From Burkholderiales bacterium (lineage in GTDB: Bacteria; Pseudomonadota; Gammaproteobacteria; Burkholderiales; Burkholderiaceae_C): 45,933 bases of DNA. Both the position numbers and the translations under genes were made by a program. The notes under the pieces are model-generated. The model ran no database searches. It was not told the DNA's origin and saw only the letters and a list, made by a program, of their open reading frames with translations. Position 1 is the first letter of the stretch; the number at the start of each line of letters is the position of its first letter. Below, one piece after another: positions 24,301-33,518 of this stretch. The stretch is taken from NCBI GenBank assembly GCA_026932235.1, contig JAIXKR010000162.1, forward strand, positions 191,970-237,902, written 5' to 3'.

Positions 24301-25467
24301 ATGGATTTCGCCCTCACCCAGGAACAACGAATGGTCTACGAGTACGGCGACCGCGTGTCGCAACGCTTCGACCACAAGTACTGGAAGGCCTACGCCGAGA
24401 AGAGCGAACCGCCGGCCGAGCTGTACCAGCAGATCACCGACGACGGTTTCCTCGGCATCATGGTGCCCGAGGCCTACGGCGGCGCCGGCCAGGGCATGAC
24501 CGAGATGCTGCTGTTCATGGAGGGGCTCGCCAACAACGGCATCCCGCTGCTGAACCTGGTCGTCGGCCCCACCATGACGATGGGCCTGCTGGCCAAACAC
24601 GCCAGCGAGACCATGAAGCGCCGCCTGCTGCCGGGCGGATGCGCCGGCGACATCAAGTTCTGTTTCGCGATCACCGAGCCCAACGCCGGTTCGAACTCGA
24701 TGGAGATCACCAGCATCGCGAAACCGGACGGCAAGGGTGGATTCCGCCTGACCGGCCAGAAGGTCTTCATCACGGACGCCAACCGCGCGGACTACGCGAT
24801 GGTCGTCACGCGAACCACGCCGCGCTCGGACGTGAAGAAGAAGACCGACGGCTTCACGATCTTCATGGTCGACATGAAGAAGAAGGGCATCAGCATGACG
24901 CTGATCCCGGTCGCCTTCCCGGTACCCGAAACGCAGTGGCAGGTGTTCTTCGACGACGTGGCGCTGACGGAGGACGACGTGCTGGGTGAGGTGGACAAGG
25001 GCTTCGGCATCCTGTTCGACACCCTCAACCCGGAGCGCATCATCCTGTCGGGCCTGTGCACCGGCATCGGCCGCTTCGCACTGAAGAAGGCGGTGGCCTA
25101 CGCCAACGAGCGCAAGCTGTTCAACAAGACCCCGATCGGCGCCTACCAGGGCGTGCAGCATCCGCTGGCGATCGCGCGCAGCGAGATCGAGATGGCCTCG
25201 CTGATGGCGCTGAAGGCAGCATGGACGTTCGACCAGGGCCAGCCCGCGGGCGAGTTCGCCAACATCGCCAAGTACGCCGGTGCCGAGGCCGGCATTCATG
25301 CCGTCGATGCCGCCATCCAGACGCACGGCGGCAACGGCTTCACCAAGGAGTACGGCATCTACGACCTGTACGGCCTGGTACGGCTGTTGCGCACCGCACC
25401 GTTGAACCGCGAGATGGTGCTGAACTACATCGCCGAGCACGTGATGGGGCTGCCGCGGTCGTACTGA
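24301..25467 (+). CDS. acyl-CoA dehydrogenase
   Basis: A 388-residue ACAD with MVPEAYGGAGQGMTEM, CFAITEPNAGSNS (flavin loop), KVFITDAN and HGGNGFTKEYGIYDLYG. The C-terminal motif reads RTAPLNREMVLNYIAEHVMG without the usual Glu; Glu245 in NPERIILSG stands at the isovaleryl-CoA dehydrogenase base position. It is a paralogue of the 18021 gene and of the partial gene at 1-71. The start ATG at 24301 follows an ACAGGAG ribosome site. Together with its neighbours it suggests several successive or parallel oxidation steps on branched or cyclic acyl-CoAs. Confidence 0.9.
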   Translation: MDFALTQEQRMVYEYGDRVSQRFDHKYWKAYAEKSEPPAELYQQITDDGFLGIMVPEAYGGAGQGMTEMLLFMEGLANNGIPLLNLVVGPTMTMGLLAKHASETMKRRLLPGGCAGDIKFCFAITEPNAGSNSMEITSIAKPDGKGGFRLTGQKVFITDANRADYAMVVTRTTPRSDVKKKTDGFTIFMVDMKKKGISMTLIPVAFPVPETQWQVFFDDVALTEDDVLGEVDKGFGILFDTLNPERIILSGLCTGIGRFALKKAVAYANERKLFNKTPIGAYQGVQHPLAIARSEIEMASLMALKAAWTFDQGQPAGEFANIAKYAGAEAGIHAVDAAIQTHGGNGFTKEYGIYDLYGLVRLLRTAPLNREMVLNYIAEHVMGLPRSY

Positions 25468-25530
25468 ACCTCGATGCACGGTCGCCATGTTGCCGCCGAG
25501 CAGACCCCGGGAAGCCCACAGGAGATCACC

Positions 25531-26514
25531 ATGTCACTCAGTCGCAGACAGCTCCTGCATGCCCTCACCGTGGCGGGTTCGACGGCCTTGACCTGGCGCA
25601 GCGCCTCGGCCCAGGACATCTACCCGAGCAAGCCCCTGCGCTTCGTCATCCCTTTCGCTGCCGGCGGACCGGCGGACATTGTCAGCCGCCTGGTCGGCAC
25701 GCGGCTGCAGGAACAGCTCGGGCAAGCCGTGGTGATGGACAACCTGCCGGGTGCGGGCAGCACGCTCGGAGTGGGCCGCCTGGCCAAGATGCCCGCCGAC
25801 GGCTATGCCATCGGCTTCGCCCACACCGGCTCGATGGCCATCGGGCCGCAGCTGTACAAGAACGTCGGCTACGACCCGCTGCGCGACCTGACGCCGATCG
25901 CCCGGCTGTGCAACTACGTGAACCTGCTGGTCGTCAATGCCAACAGCCCCTATCGCACGCTGGCCGACTTGCTGGCTGCGGCGAGGGCGACACCCGGCGC
26001 GTTGACCTACGGCTCGGCGGGAATCAGTTCATCCAATCACCTCTCGGGTGAGCTGCTGGCCATGAAGGCGGGCGTGTCGATGACCCATGTCCCCTACCGC
26101 GGAAGCGCCCTGGCGATGAACGAGTTGCTCGCCGGCGGGCTGCAGTTCATGTTCGACGCGCCCAACACGTCGACCCCGCTGCTGCGCGCAGGCAGGCTGC
26201 GCGCCCTCGGAACGACGGGCCGCGAACGACATCCCAAGTTCCCGGATCTGCCAACCATCGCGGAAACGGTCCCCGGTTACGAGTTCAGCGGCTGGATGGG
26301 CATCATGGCGCCAGCAGGCCTGCCCAGGATGCTGCAGGCGCGACTGACCGCCGAGGTCGAGAAGTCGCAGGCTGCCCCCGAAACGGGCGACCGCCTGGCA
26401 GCGCTGGGCCTGGACGTCAGCTTCGGCCAGCCCGCCGAGGTCACGCGCACCATCACGACCGAACTGGCGCTGTGGGGGCCGCTGATCAGATCACGCGGAT
26501 TGCGGGTCGAGTGA
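25531..26514 (+). CDS. Bug-family tripartite tricarboxylate transporter receptor (TctC-like)
   Basis: A 327-residue periplasmic solute receptor. The N-terminus has SLSRRQLLHALTVAGS, a twin-arginine-like export signal ending near ASAQD. The Bug motifs follow: YPSKPLRFVIPFAAGGPADIVSR, DNLPGAGSTLGVG, a PADGYAI segment and HVPYRGSALAMNELLAGG. Bug receptors bind carboxylates and hand them to TctAB permeases; no tctA or tctB is found in this window. The start at 25531 has AGGAG 8 bases upstream. Position inside the degradation run suggests it binds the acid or a breakdown product. Confidence 0.9.
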   Translation: MSLSRRQLLHALTVAGSTALTWRSASAQDIYPSKPLRFVIPFAAGGPADIVSRLVGTRLQEQLGQAVVMDNLPGAGSTLGVGRLAKMPADGYAIGFAHTGSMAIGPQLYKNVGYDPLRDLTPIARLCNYVNLLVVNANSPYRTLADLLAAARATPGALTYGSAGISSSNHLSGELLAMKAGVSMTHVPYRGSALAMNELLAGGLQFMFDAPNTSTPLLRAGRLRALGTTGRERHPKFPDLPTIAETVPGYEFSGWMGIMAPAGLPRMLQARLTAEVEKSQAAPETGDRLAALGLDVSFGQPAEVTRTITTELALWGPLIRSRGLRVE

Positions 26515-26628
26515 GTCGTCCCTCGATGGATCGGTACGCATGAAGACCGGCGACAGAGCGGCCGGCCCGCTTCCGCAGACTCGGCGCCGACTCGATGCAC
26601 CGGCTCACGAACTTGCAACGGAGCAGCC

Positions 26629-27606
26629 ATGACCCACACGCTGACACTCGCTTTCGCCGCGCTGCTGATCGCGCTGGGACCGCAGGCGGCCCGCGCCGAC
26701 CCAGCTGCCGACTTCCCGAGCAGACCCATCCGCTTCATCGCACCGATCCCCCCTGGCGGCAGCACCGACGTTCTGACCCGCGACATCGCCCGCCGTCTGC
26801 AGGAGCGCTGGGGACAGCCGACGCTGGTCGAGAACAAGCCCGGGGGCGCCGGCAGCATCGGCGCCGCCGTGGTGGCGCGTGCGCCGGCCGACGGCTACAC
26901 GCTGCTGCTGGTGAATGCGGGCCACGCCATCAACGGCCACGTCTACAGCAAGCTGCCTTACGACCCGCTCAAGGACTTCACGCCGGTGGTCCACGCCACC
27001 AGCATCGCAATGGGCCTGTTCGTGAACCCGTCGGTACCGGCGAAGAATCTGGCCGAGTTCATGGCGCTGGCGCGCAGCAAGCCGGGCGGCTTCAGCTTCG
27101 CCACGTCCGGCAATGGCGGTGCCGGTCACCTGGGCGGTGAATCGTTCAAGGCTGCCACCGGCATCGACATGGTGCACGTGCCCTACCGCGGCAGCGCGCC
27201 GGCAATCGCCGATGTCGTCGCCGGCCAGGTGCAGGTGTCGTTCGCCGACGTCCCGCTGGCGGCACCGCACGTCAAGTCCGGCGCCCTGAGACCGCTTGCC
27301 CTCGCCGCCCCACGGCGTTCCGCCACCCTGCCCGACATGCCGACGTTCGCAGAGTCGGGGGTGGCCAACCAGGAGTTGTCGGTCTGGGTCGGATTTCTCG
27401 CCCCAGCGGGAACGCCCAAGGAGATCGTCGACAAGCTGAACCGAGAGATCGTGGCCATCATCCGCGAGCCGGCGATGACGGCGCGGCTGATCGAGCTGGG
27501 CTTCGAGATCGTCGCCAGCAGCCCCGATGCCTTCGCGCAGACCATGAAGACCGACTACGAACGTTTCGGTGTCATCGTCCGCAGCGCCAGGATCAAGGCT
27601 GATTGA
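26629..27606 (+). CDS. Bug-family tripartite tricarboxylate transporter receptor (TctC-like)
   Basis: A 325-residue receptor with a Sec-type signal (TLTLAFAALLIALGPQAARAD) and the Bug features FPSRPIRFIAPIPPGGSTD, ENKPGGAGSIGAAVVARAPADGYT and HVPYRGSAPAIADVVAGQV. It is a different protein from the receptor just upstream, not a duplicate of recent origin. The pair in tandem suggests two ligands, or old duplication with divergence. Permease genes must lie elsewhere. A 114-base gap with no recognised feature separates it from the previous gene. Confidence 0.9.
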   Translation: MTHTLTLAFAALLIALGPQAARADPAADFPSRPIRFIAPIPPGGSTDVLTRDIARRLQERWGQPTLVENKPGGAGSIGAAVVARAPADGYTLLLVNAGHAINGHVYSKLPYDPLKDFTPVVHATSIAMGLFVNPSVPAKNLAEFMALARSKPGGFSFATSGNGGAGHLGGESFKAATGIDMVHVPYRGSAPAIADVVAGQVQVSFADVPLAAPHVKSGALRPLALAAPRRSATLPDMPTFAESGVANQELSVWVGFLAPAGTPKEIVDKLNREIVAIIREPAMTARLIELGFEIVASSPDAFAQTMKTDYERFGVIVRSARIKAD

Positions 27607-27701
27607 TTCGACGACGAACTGCGACATGCCCGCCTGCACTGGCCATCGACTTCGGCGGCGTCCATACCACGGTGGCGGCGACCGATAGCGAAAGGCCGGA
27701 C

Positions 27702-29120
27702 ATGTCCCACTCCCTCACGCCTTCGGTCAATGGCACGACCATCGCCGCGACGCTGGCGACATTCGTCGCCGACCTGACGCCGAATCAGATTCCAGCGGCC
27801 GTGCTCGAACGGGCCCGCCACCTGATCCTCGACGCGGTCGGCATCGCCCACGCCTCGACCCATTACGACTTCGCGCACCGTTCGCTGTCGGCGATGACCG
27901 AGTTGTCGGCCGGTGCCGGCGACACGCCGGTGATCGGGCTGGTGGCGAAGCTGTCGCTGCGCGACGCGATGCTGATGAACGGCATCCTGATCCACGGCCT
28001 GGACTACGACGACACCCATGCCGCGGGCGTGATCCACGCCACCTCGAGCACCTTCCCCTGCGCCCTGGGCGCCGCAGCACGCGCCGGCCTGGACGTTGAC
28101 ACGCTGCTGTGCGCCTACGTCGCCGGCATGGAAGTGGGCACCCGGCTGGCGTCGGTGGCGCGCGGCGGTTTCCACCAGGTGGGTTTCCACCCGACCGGGA
28201 TGATCGGCACCTTCGCCTGCGCGCTGGTGGCCGGGCGCCTGTTCGGCCTGAACGCGCAGCAACTGAGCATGGCGCAGGGCATCGCCCTGTCGATGGCCTC
28301 GGGCAGCCTGGAATTCCTCCAGGACGGCGCCTGGACCAAGCGCATGCACCCGGGCTGGGCCGCGGTCGCAGGCTTCACTGCGGCGACGCTGGCACGCCAC
28401 GGGTTCAAGGGCCCGCGCGCGACCTACGAAGGCCGTTTCGGCGTCTTCAACAGTTACCTTGGTCCGCTCGCCAAAGACTGCGACCTGGGCCTGGCCACCG
28501 CCGGTCTGGGTGAGGTCTGGGAACTGGCCAAGGTCACCGTCAAGCCGCTGCCGGCCTGCCACTTCACGCATGCCTGCGCCGACGCGGCGGCGATCCTGCG
28601 CGAGCGCCACGGCCTGCACGTGGCCGACATCGCGTCGGTGCGCTCGCTCGTGCCCGCGGAGGTCGTGAAGACCGTGTGCGAGCCGGTCGCGACCAAGAAG
28701 CGTCCACAGAACAGCTACGACGCACAGTTCAGCATCCCCTACGCCGTGGCCACCGCGCTGGCCAAGGGCCGCTTCGGCCTGGCCGAGCTCGACGACGCCG
28801 CGCTGCGCGACGAACAGGTGCTGGCGCTGGCCGCCAAGGTCGAGTACGAGATCGACCCCGACTCGCCGTTCCCGACCTACTACTCGGGCGAAGTGGTCGT
28901 GACGCTGAACGACGGTCGCGAACTGCGGCATCGCGAGCACATCAACCGCGGTGCAGCCGATCGGCCGATCAGCAACGCCGATGTCGAGCGCAAGTTCTTC
29001 GAGAACATGCAACTCGTCACCTCCACCGCCCGCGCCGCACAGGTTCGCGACCTGGTGCTGGCGATCGGCCGCGACAGCGCAGCGGTCGATGTCCAGCGCG
29101 GCCTGGCCGCCCGCGGCTGA
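27702..29120 (+). CDS. MmgE/PrpD-family protein
   Basis: A 472-residue MmgE/PrpD protein. The family includes 2-methylcitrate dehydratase, aconitate decarboxylase and iminodisuccinate epimerase. Family features are the helical N-terminus with ILDAVGIA, LIHGLDYDDTHAAGVIHATS with acidic and His residues, HPTGMIGTFA, MHPGWAAVAGFTAATLARHGFKGP and KPLPACHFTHA. In the context of a Bug receptor and acyl-CoA dehydrogenases it may hydrate or dehydrate a polycarboxylic or cyclic acid intermediate; the exact reaction cannot be read. I chose the ATG at 27702, which has AAGG upstream; a longer in-frame start (27603) would add about 33 atypical residues and overlap the receptor gene. Confidence 0.88.
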   Translation: MSHSLTPSVNGTTIAATLATFVADLTPNQIPAAVLERARHLILDAVGIAHASTHYDFAHRSLSAMTELSAGAGDTPVIGLVAKLSLRDAMLMNGILIHGLDYDDTHAAGVIHATSSTFPCALGAAARAGLDVDTLLCAYVAGMEVGTRLASVARGGFHQVGFHPTGMIGTFACALVAGRLFGLNAQQLSMAQGIALSMASGSLEFLQDGAWTKRMHPGWAAVAGFTAATLARHGFKGPRATYEGRFGVFNSYLGPLAKDCDLGLATAGLGEVWELAKVTVKPLPACHFTHACADAAAILRERHGLHVADIASVRSLVPAEVVKTVCEPVATKKRPQNSYDAQFSIPYAVATALAKGRFGLAELDDAALRDEQVLALAAKVEYEIDPDSPFPTYYSGEVVVTLNDGRELRHREHINRGAADRPISNADVERKFFENMQLVTSTARAAQVRDLVLAIGRDSAAVDVQRGLAARG

Positions 29121-29141
29121 AGCCTCTTGATCGATCGCCCC

Positions 29142-30293
29142 ATGACCACCGACCCCGAACAAGAGACCCTGATCCTCGACGCCATCGAGCGCTTCCTGAA
29201 AACCGAGGTGCGGCCGCACGTGAAGCGCCTGGAGCAGGCCGACGAGTACCCGGCCGAGATCGTCGAGCAGATGAAGAAGATGGGCCTGTTCGGCGCCATC
29301 ATTCCGGCGGACTACGGCGGCCTGGGCCTGTCCACGGCCACCTACGCCGCCATCGTAGCGCGCATGGCCGCGGTGTGGATGTCGCTCTCGGGCATCATCA
29401 ACTCGCACCTGATCATGGCCTCGGCCGTGATGCGCCACGGCACCGAGGCACAGAAGCGCGACCTGCTGCCCCGCTTCGCCAGCGGCGCGCTGCGCGGCGG
29501 CATCGGCCTGACCGAACCCGACGCCGGCACCGATTTGCAGGCCATCCGCACGCGCGCCGTGCGCGACGGCGACCACTACGTCATCAACGGCAGCAAGACC
29601 TGGATCACCAACAGCCTGCACGGCGGCTGCCTGGCGCTGCTCGTCAAGACCGACCCGCAGGCCGAGCCTCGGCACAAGGGCATGAGCCTGTTCATCGCCG
29701 AAAAGGGCCACGGCTTCATTGTCACGCGCAAGCTGAAGAAGCTGGGCTACCGCGGCATCGACACCTGCGAGCTGCAGTTCGACAACTACCGCGTGCCGGC
29801 TGACCGGCTGATCGGCGGCGTGGAAGGGCGCGGCCTGCAGCAGGTGCTCTCGGGGCTGGAACTCGGCCGCATCAACGTGGCCGCGCGCGGCCTGGGCGTG
29901 GCCACGGCTTCGCTGCACGATGCCGTGGCCTATGCGCAGCAGCGCAAGACCTTCGGCAAGCCGATCTGCGAACACCAGGCCATCCAGCTCAAGCTCGGCG
30001 AGATGGGCACCAAGGTCGAGGCCGCGCGGCTGCTGATCGAGGCCGCGGCGCGTGCCTACGACCGCGGCGAGCGCTGCGACATGGAAGCCGGCATGGCCAA
30101 GTACTTCGCGACCGAGGCGGCGATGGACAACGCGCTGGAGTGCATGCGCATCCACGGCGCCTATGGCTATTCGCCCGAGTTCGACGTCGAGCGCTACTAC
30201 CGCGACGCGCCGCTGCTGCTGATCGGCGAAGGCACCAACGAGATGCAGCGCATGATCATCGCGCGCCAGCTCATCCAGCGGCACCCGGCTTGA
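29142..30293 (+). CDS. acyl-CoA dehydrogenase
   Basis: A 383-residue ACAD of the classical type. It has IPADYGGLGLS, GIGLTEPDAGTDLQ in the flavin loop, KTWITNS, RKTFGKPICEHQAIQLKL and the canonical C-terminal motif LIGEGTNEMQRMIIARQL, with the catalytic Glu363 before GT. This differs from the other ACADs here, which use other base positions. It may be the general short- or branched-chain enzyme of the pathway. The ATG at 29142 was preferred to a TTG five codons earlier. The MFS gene follows after 18 bases. Confidence 0.9.
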   Translation: MTTDPEQETLILDAIERFLKTEVRPHVKRLEQADEYPAEIVEQMKKMGLFGAIIPADYGGLGLSTATYAAIVARMAAVWMSLSGIINSHLIMASAVMRHGTEAQKRDLLPRFASGALRGGIGLTEPDAGTDLQAIRTRAVRDGDHYVINGSKTWITNSLHGGCLALLVKTDPQAEPRHKGMSLFIAEKGHGFIVTRKLKKLGYRGIDTCELQFDNYRVPADRLIGGVEGRGLQQVLSGLELGRINVAARGLGVATASLHDAVAYAQQRKTFGKPICEHQAIQLKLGEMGTKVEAARLLIEAAARAYDRGERCDMEAGMAKYFATEAAMDNALECMRIHGAYGYSPEFDVERYYRDAPLLLIGEGTNEMQRMIIARQLIQRHPA

Positions 30294-30311
30294 TGCGCCG
30301 CAGAACCCGGC

Positions 30312-31505
30312 ATGTCTGAATGGCGCGGGGTGCTGATGCCGGTGGCCGCGATGCTCGCGGCCCAGGCGCTGCTGTCGATGGCCACCGTCACGCTGCCGGT
30401 GCTGGCGCCGGCGGCCGCCGCCGAGATCGGCGCGCCCCTGGCGTGGATCGGGCTGTTCGTGGCCATCATCTACGCCAGCAGCATGGCCTGCGGCCTGGCC
30501 AGCGGCGCCCTGGTGCGGCGCTGGGGTGCGCTGCGCCTGGCCCAGCTGTGCCTGCTCAGCGCCGGCGCCGGGGTGGCCCTGCTCAGCACCGGGCAGGTGG
30601 CTGGCGTGGCCGCCGGCGCGGTGCTGATGGGCATGGGCTACGGGCCGCTGAATCCGGCCAGTTCGCATCTGCTCAACCGCGTCTCGCCGCCGCGCCACCT
30701 GTCGAAGATCTTCTCGCTCAAGCAGACCGGCGTGCCGCTCGGCGGTGTGCTGGCCGGCGCGCTGTTGCCGCCCCTGGTGCTGTGGGGCGGATGGCGCGTG
30801 GCCGCGCTGTGCGTCGCCGGGGCCTGTGTGCTGCTGGCCGCCGCACTGCAGCCGCTGCGTGCCGGCTTCGACGTTGATCGCACGCCGGGAACGCGGGTCG
30901 GCCTGGGCAGCCTGGCGGAGCCCGCCCGCGTGGCGCTGGCCGACCGCGCCGGCCGGCCGCTGGCGCTGAGCTCGTTCTTCTTCGCCGCGCTGCAGCTGTG
31001 CCTGGGCACCTACCTCGTCGCCTACCTCACGGCGCAGCAGGGCTACGACCTGGTGCAGGCCGGGCTGACCCTGGCCGTCACCCAGGGCGCAGGCATCGCC
31101 GGGCGCCTGCTGTCAGGTGCGCTGGCCGACCGCAGCGGCCGGCCGCGCGTGGTGATGGGCGCGATGGGCTGCACAATGGGCGCCTGCGCCATCGCCTCCG
31201 CCTTTGCCGGCCACTGGCCCACGCCGCTGCTGCTGTTGCTGTATGCCGTGTTCGGCGCCAGCGCCATCGGCTGGAACGGCGTGTACCTGGCCGAGGTGGC
31301 GCGGCGCGCGCCGGTCGGTGCCGTCAGCGCGGCCACCGCGGCGGCGCTGTTCGTCACCTTCGCCGGCGTGTTGGCCGGGCCGCCGGCGTTTTCGTTCATG
31401 CTGCAGTCGGGCCTGAGCTATGGCGCGGCCTTCGTGGCCGTGGCCGCGCCGGCCCTTTTGTGCGGCCTGGTCCTGCTGCGCTCGCCGCGGCCTGCCGCAG
31501 GATGA
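30312..31505 (+). CDS. MFS transporter
   Basis: A 397-residue integral membrane protein with about 12 hydrophobic segments rich in Ala, Leu and Gly. The loop between helices 2 and 3 has the basic GALVRRWGALRL pattern of the major facilitator superfamily. A second typical loop reads GALADRSGRPRVV in the C-terminal half. The segment MGYGPLNPASSHLLNR and SLKQTGVPLGG recall the cyanate/nitrate/aromatic-acid permease group. It is probably an inner-membrane proton-linked carrier for the acid degraded by the cluster, or an exporter; direction cannot be told. Confidence 0.87.
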   Translation: MSEWRGVLMPVAAMLAAQALLSMATVTLPVLAPAAAAEIGAPLAWIGLFVAIIYASSMACGLASGALVRRWGALRLAQLCLLSAGAGVALLSTGQVAGVAAGAVLMGMGYGPLNPASSHLLNRVSPPRHLSKIFSLKQTGVPLGGVLAGALLPPLVLWGGWRVAALCVAGACVLLAAALQPLRAGFDVDRTPGTRVGLGSLAEPARVALADRAGRPLALSSFFFAALQLCLGTYLVAYLTAQQGYDLVQAGLTLAVTQGAGIAGRLLSGALADRSGRPRVVMGAMGCTMGACAIASAFAGHWPTPLLLLLYAVFGASAIGWNGVYLAEVARRAPVGAVSAATAAALFVTFAGVLAGPPAFSFMLQSGLSYGAAFVAVAAPALLCGLVLLRSPRPAAG

Positions 31506-31566
31506 CCCGGCCGGGTGCCGGGCCGCACCGCTTTTCTTTTCCCACCCATTCGATCGGAGACCGCAC

Positions 31567-32256
31567 ATGGCATCGATGATTTCCTACCCCCGCCCCGATG
31601 GGCAAACCGTCAACGCCTACCTGGCCGAACCCGAGGGCGGCAGCGGCCCGGGCGTGGTCGTGATCCAGGAATGGTGGGGCCTGAACGATCAGATCCGCGG
31701 TGTCGCCGACCGCCTGGCTGCGGCGGGGTATGTCGCGCTGGTGCCCGACCTGTACCGCGGCAAGTCGACGGTCGAGGCCGAAGAGGCCCACCACCTGATG
31801 AGCAGCCTGCAGTTCGGCGAAGCCGCCACCCAGGATGTGCGTGGCGCGGTGCAATTCCTGAAGACGCGCTGCCCGAAGGTGGGTGTCACGGGCTTCTGCA
31901 TGGGCGGCGTGCTGACCCTGATGGCGCTGGCCAACGTGCCCGAGGTCGATGCCGGCGTCGCCTGGTACGGCTTCCCCTCGCCCGAGCACCTCGACGCTGG
32001 CAAGATCCGCGTGCCGCTGATGGGGCACTGGGCGACGCAGGACGCCGCGTTCGAGATCGCCACGGTCGACGTGCTGGAAGAGAAATTCCGCGCCGCGAAG
32101 CTGGACTACACCGGCCACCGCTATCTCGCCTACCACGCCTTTGCCAACGAGACGGCAGTAGGGCGCGGCCGCATCCCCATCACCCAGTATGACGCCGCCT
32201 GGGCGCAGATGGCCTGGGACCGCACGCTGCGCTTCTTCGGCCGCCACCTCGGCTGA
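31567..32256 (+). CDS. dienelactone hydrolase family protein
   Basis: A 229-residue alpha/beta hydrolase with the dienelactone hydrolase arrangement. Glu35 lies in IQEWWGLN, the nucleophile Cys111 in GFCMGG, Asp159 in the TQDAAF segment and His190 in YHAFAN. The classic enzyme opens dienelactones from chlorocatechols; many homologues act on other lactones or esters. Here it stands in an acyl-CoA pathway, so a lactone intermediate (for example from hydroxylated acids) is possible. It starts 61 bases after the MFS gene with GGAGA upstream. Confidence 0.9.
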   Translation: MASMISYPRPDGQTVNAYLAEPEGGSGPGVVVIQEWWGLNDQIRGVADRLAAAGYVALVPDLYRGKSTVEAEEAHHLMSSLQFGEAATQDVRGAVQFLKTRCPKVGVTGFCMGGVLTLMALANVPEVDAGVAWYGFPSPEHLDAGKIRVPLMGHWATQDAAFEIATVDVLEEKFRAAKLDYTGHRYLAYHAFANETAVGRGRIPITQYDAAWAQMAWDRTLRFFGRHLG

Positions 32257-32271
32257 ACCTTCGGAATCTTC

Positions 32272-33486
32272 ATGCCACCCGAACACTTGCTCAGCGGTGT
32301 CGTCGTCGTCGACTTCACCCAGTTTCTCGCCGGCCCCTCGGTCAGCCAGGCCATGGCCGAACTCGGCGCCGAGGTCATCAAGGTCGAATCGGCGCCCACG
32401 GGCGACCCGGGCCGCTACCTGCCGCTGCAGCGCGACGGGCGCAGCGGCTACTTCGTGCAGCAGAACACCGCCAAGGAAAGTCTGTGCGTGGACCTGCGCC
32501 ACGCCGACGGCAAGGCGCTGGTGAACCGCCTGCTGCAGCGCGCCGACGTGATGGTCGAGAACTTCTCGCCCGGCGTGATCGAGAAACTCGGCTTCGGCTG
32601 GGACGCGGTGCACGCGCTGAACCCGCGCCTGGTGATGGCCTCGGTGTCGGCCTTGGGGCAGGACGGGCCGCTGGCCAAGATGCCGGGCTTCGACTTCACC
32701 GGCCAGGCCTACTCAGGCGTGGCCAGCATGGCCGGCGATGCCGACGGCGCGCCGGCGCTGATCGGCGTGGCGGTCGGCGACCTGGGCACGGGCATGAGCG
32801 CGCTGGCCGCCGTGTGTGCCGCGCTGTACCACCGCGAGCGCGGCGGCCAGGGCACGCGCGTGGAGGTGTCGCTGCTCGACTTCCTGTTCCGCAGCCACGA
32901 GGCCAACGTCGAGATGCACACGCTCAGCGGCGGCAGCATCAAGCCGCACCGCAGCGGCTCGCAGTCGACCGCCTACGCGCCGGTGGGCTACTACAAGGCA
33001 CGCGACGGCTACGTGAATCTGGTGATCCCGGGCCCGATGTGGCCCAAGCTGTGCGAGGCCATGGGCCATCCGGCGCTCGCGACCGACCCACGCTTCCAGA
33101 CCAACGAGGACCGGGTTGCCCATCTGGCCGAGTTGGTGGCCATCATCGAGACCTGGATGGCGGGTTTCGAGAGCGTCGATGCGGTGGTCGCGCACTGCGC
33201 GGGCTTTCGGCTGCCGGCCGCGCCGGTGCTGTCGGTCGAGCAGGCCGTCAAACACCCGCAACTGGCGGGGCGGGGCACGGTGCGCACCGTGGCCGACCCC
33301 ATCCTGGGCGAGGTCACCATCGCCGGCCAGCCGATCCGCGCGCACGGCTTTGCCCACCACACCGGCAAGCCTGCGCCGCTGCTGGGCGAGCACAACGCTG
33401 CGGTGCTGAAGCGCCACCTCGGGCTGGGTGACGCCGACGTGGCGCGGCTGACGCAGGCCGGCGTGCTGGCGTCGGCGCGGGTCTGA
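32272..33486 (+). CDS. class III (CaiB/BaiF) CoA-transferase
   Basis: A 404-residue family III CoA-transferase. It starts with LLSGVVVVDFTQFLAGPSVSQ and has LGAEVIKVE, DLRHADGKAL, VENFSPGVIEKLGFGWD and the catalytic Asp170 in GVAVGDLGTG. It moves CoA from a donor such as succinyl-CoA to a carboxylic acid without ATP. It is the last gene of the long run and could be the entry step that activates the growth substrate, which matters because the window's acyl-CoA ligases are a degenerate one and a remnant. It ends 32 bases from the convergent GST gene. Confidence 0.92.
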   Translation: MPPEHLLSGVVVVDFTQFLAGPSVSQAMAELGAEVIKVESAPTGDPGRYLPLQRDGRSGYFVQQNTAKESLCVDLRHADGKALVNRLLQRADVMVENFSPGVIEKLGFGWDAVHALNPRLVMASVSALGQDGPLAKMPGFDFTGQAYSGVASMAGDADGAPALIGVAVGDLGTGMSALAAVCAALYHRERGGQGTRVEVSLLDFLFRSHEANVEMHTLSGGSIKPHRSGSQSTAYAPVGYYKARDGYVNLVIPGPMWPKLCEAMGHPALATDPRFQTNEDRVAHLAELVAIIETWMAGFESVDAVVAHCAGFRLPAAPVLSVEQAVKHPQLAGRGTVRTVADPILGEVTIAGQPIRAHGFAHHTGKPAPLLGEHNAAVLKRHLGLGDADVARLTQAGVLASARV

Positions 33487-33518
33487 AGCGCGGCGGCGGG
33501 CGCAGGCTGCCTCAGACC
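33480..33518. terminator. possible bidirectional terminator hairpin
   Basis: GGTCTGA at the CoA-transferase stop (33480-33486) can pair with TCAGACC (33512-33518) just before the convergent GST stop. The GC-rich stretch between can fold further but imperfectly. No T-run; weak evidence. Confidence 0.3.

Noticed and set aside
27555-30698. Open frame of over 1000 codons on the minus strand
   Set aside because: It is antisense to the MmgE/PrpD and ACAD genes, has a His/Arg/Gly-rich composition with no domain, and arises from the GC-rich third positions of the real genes.
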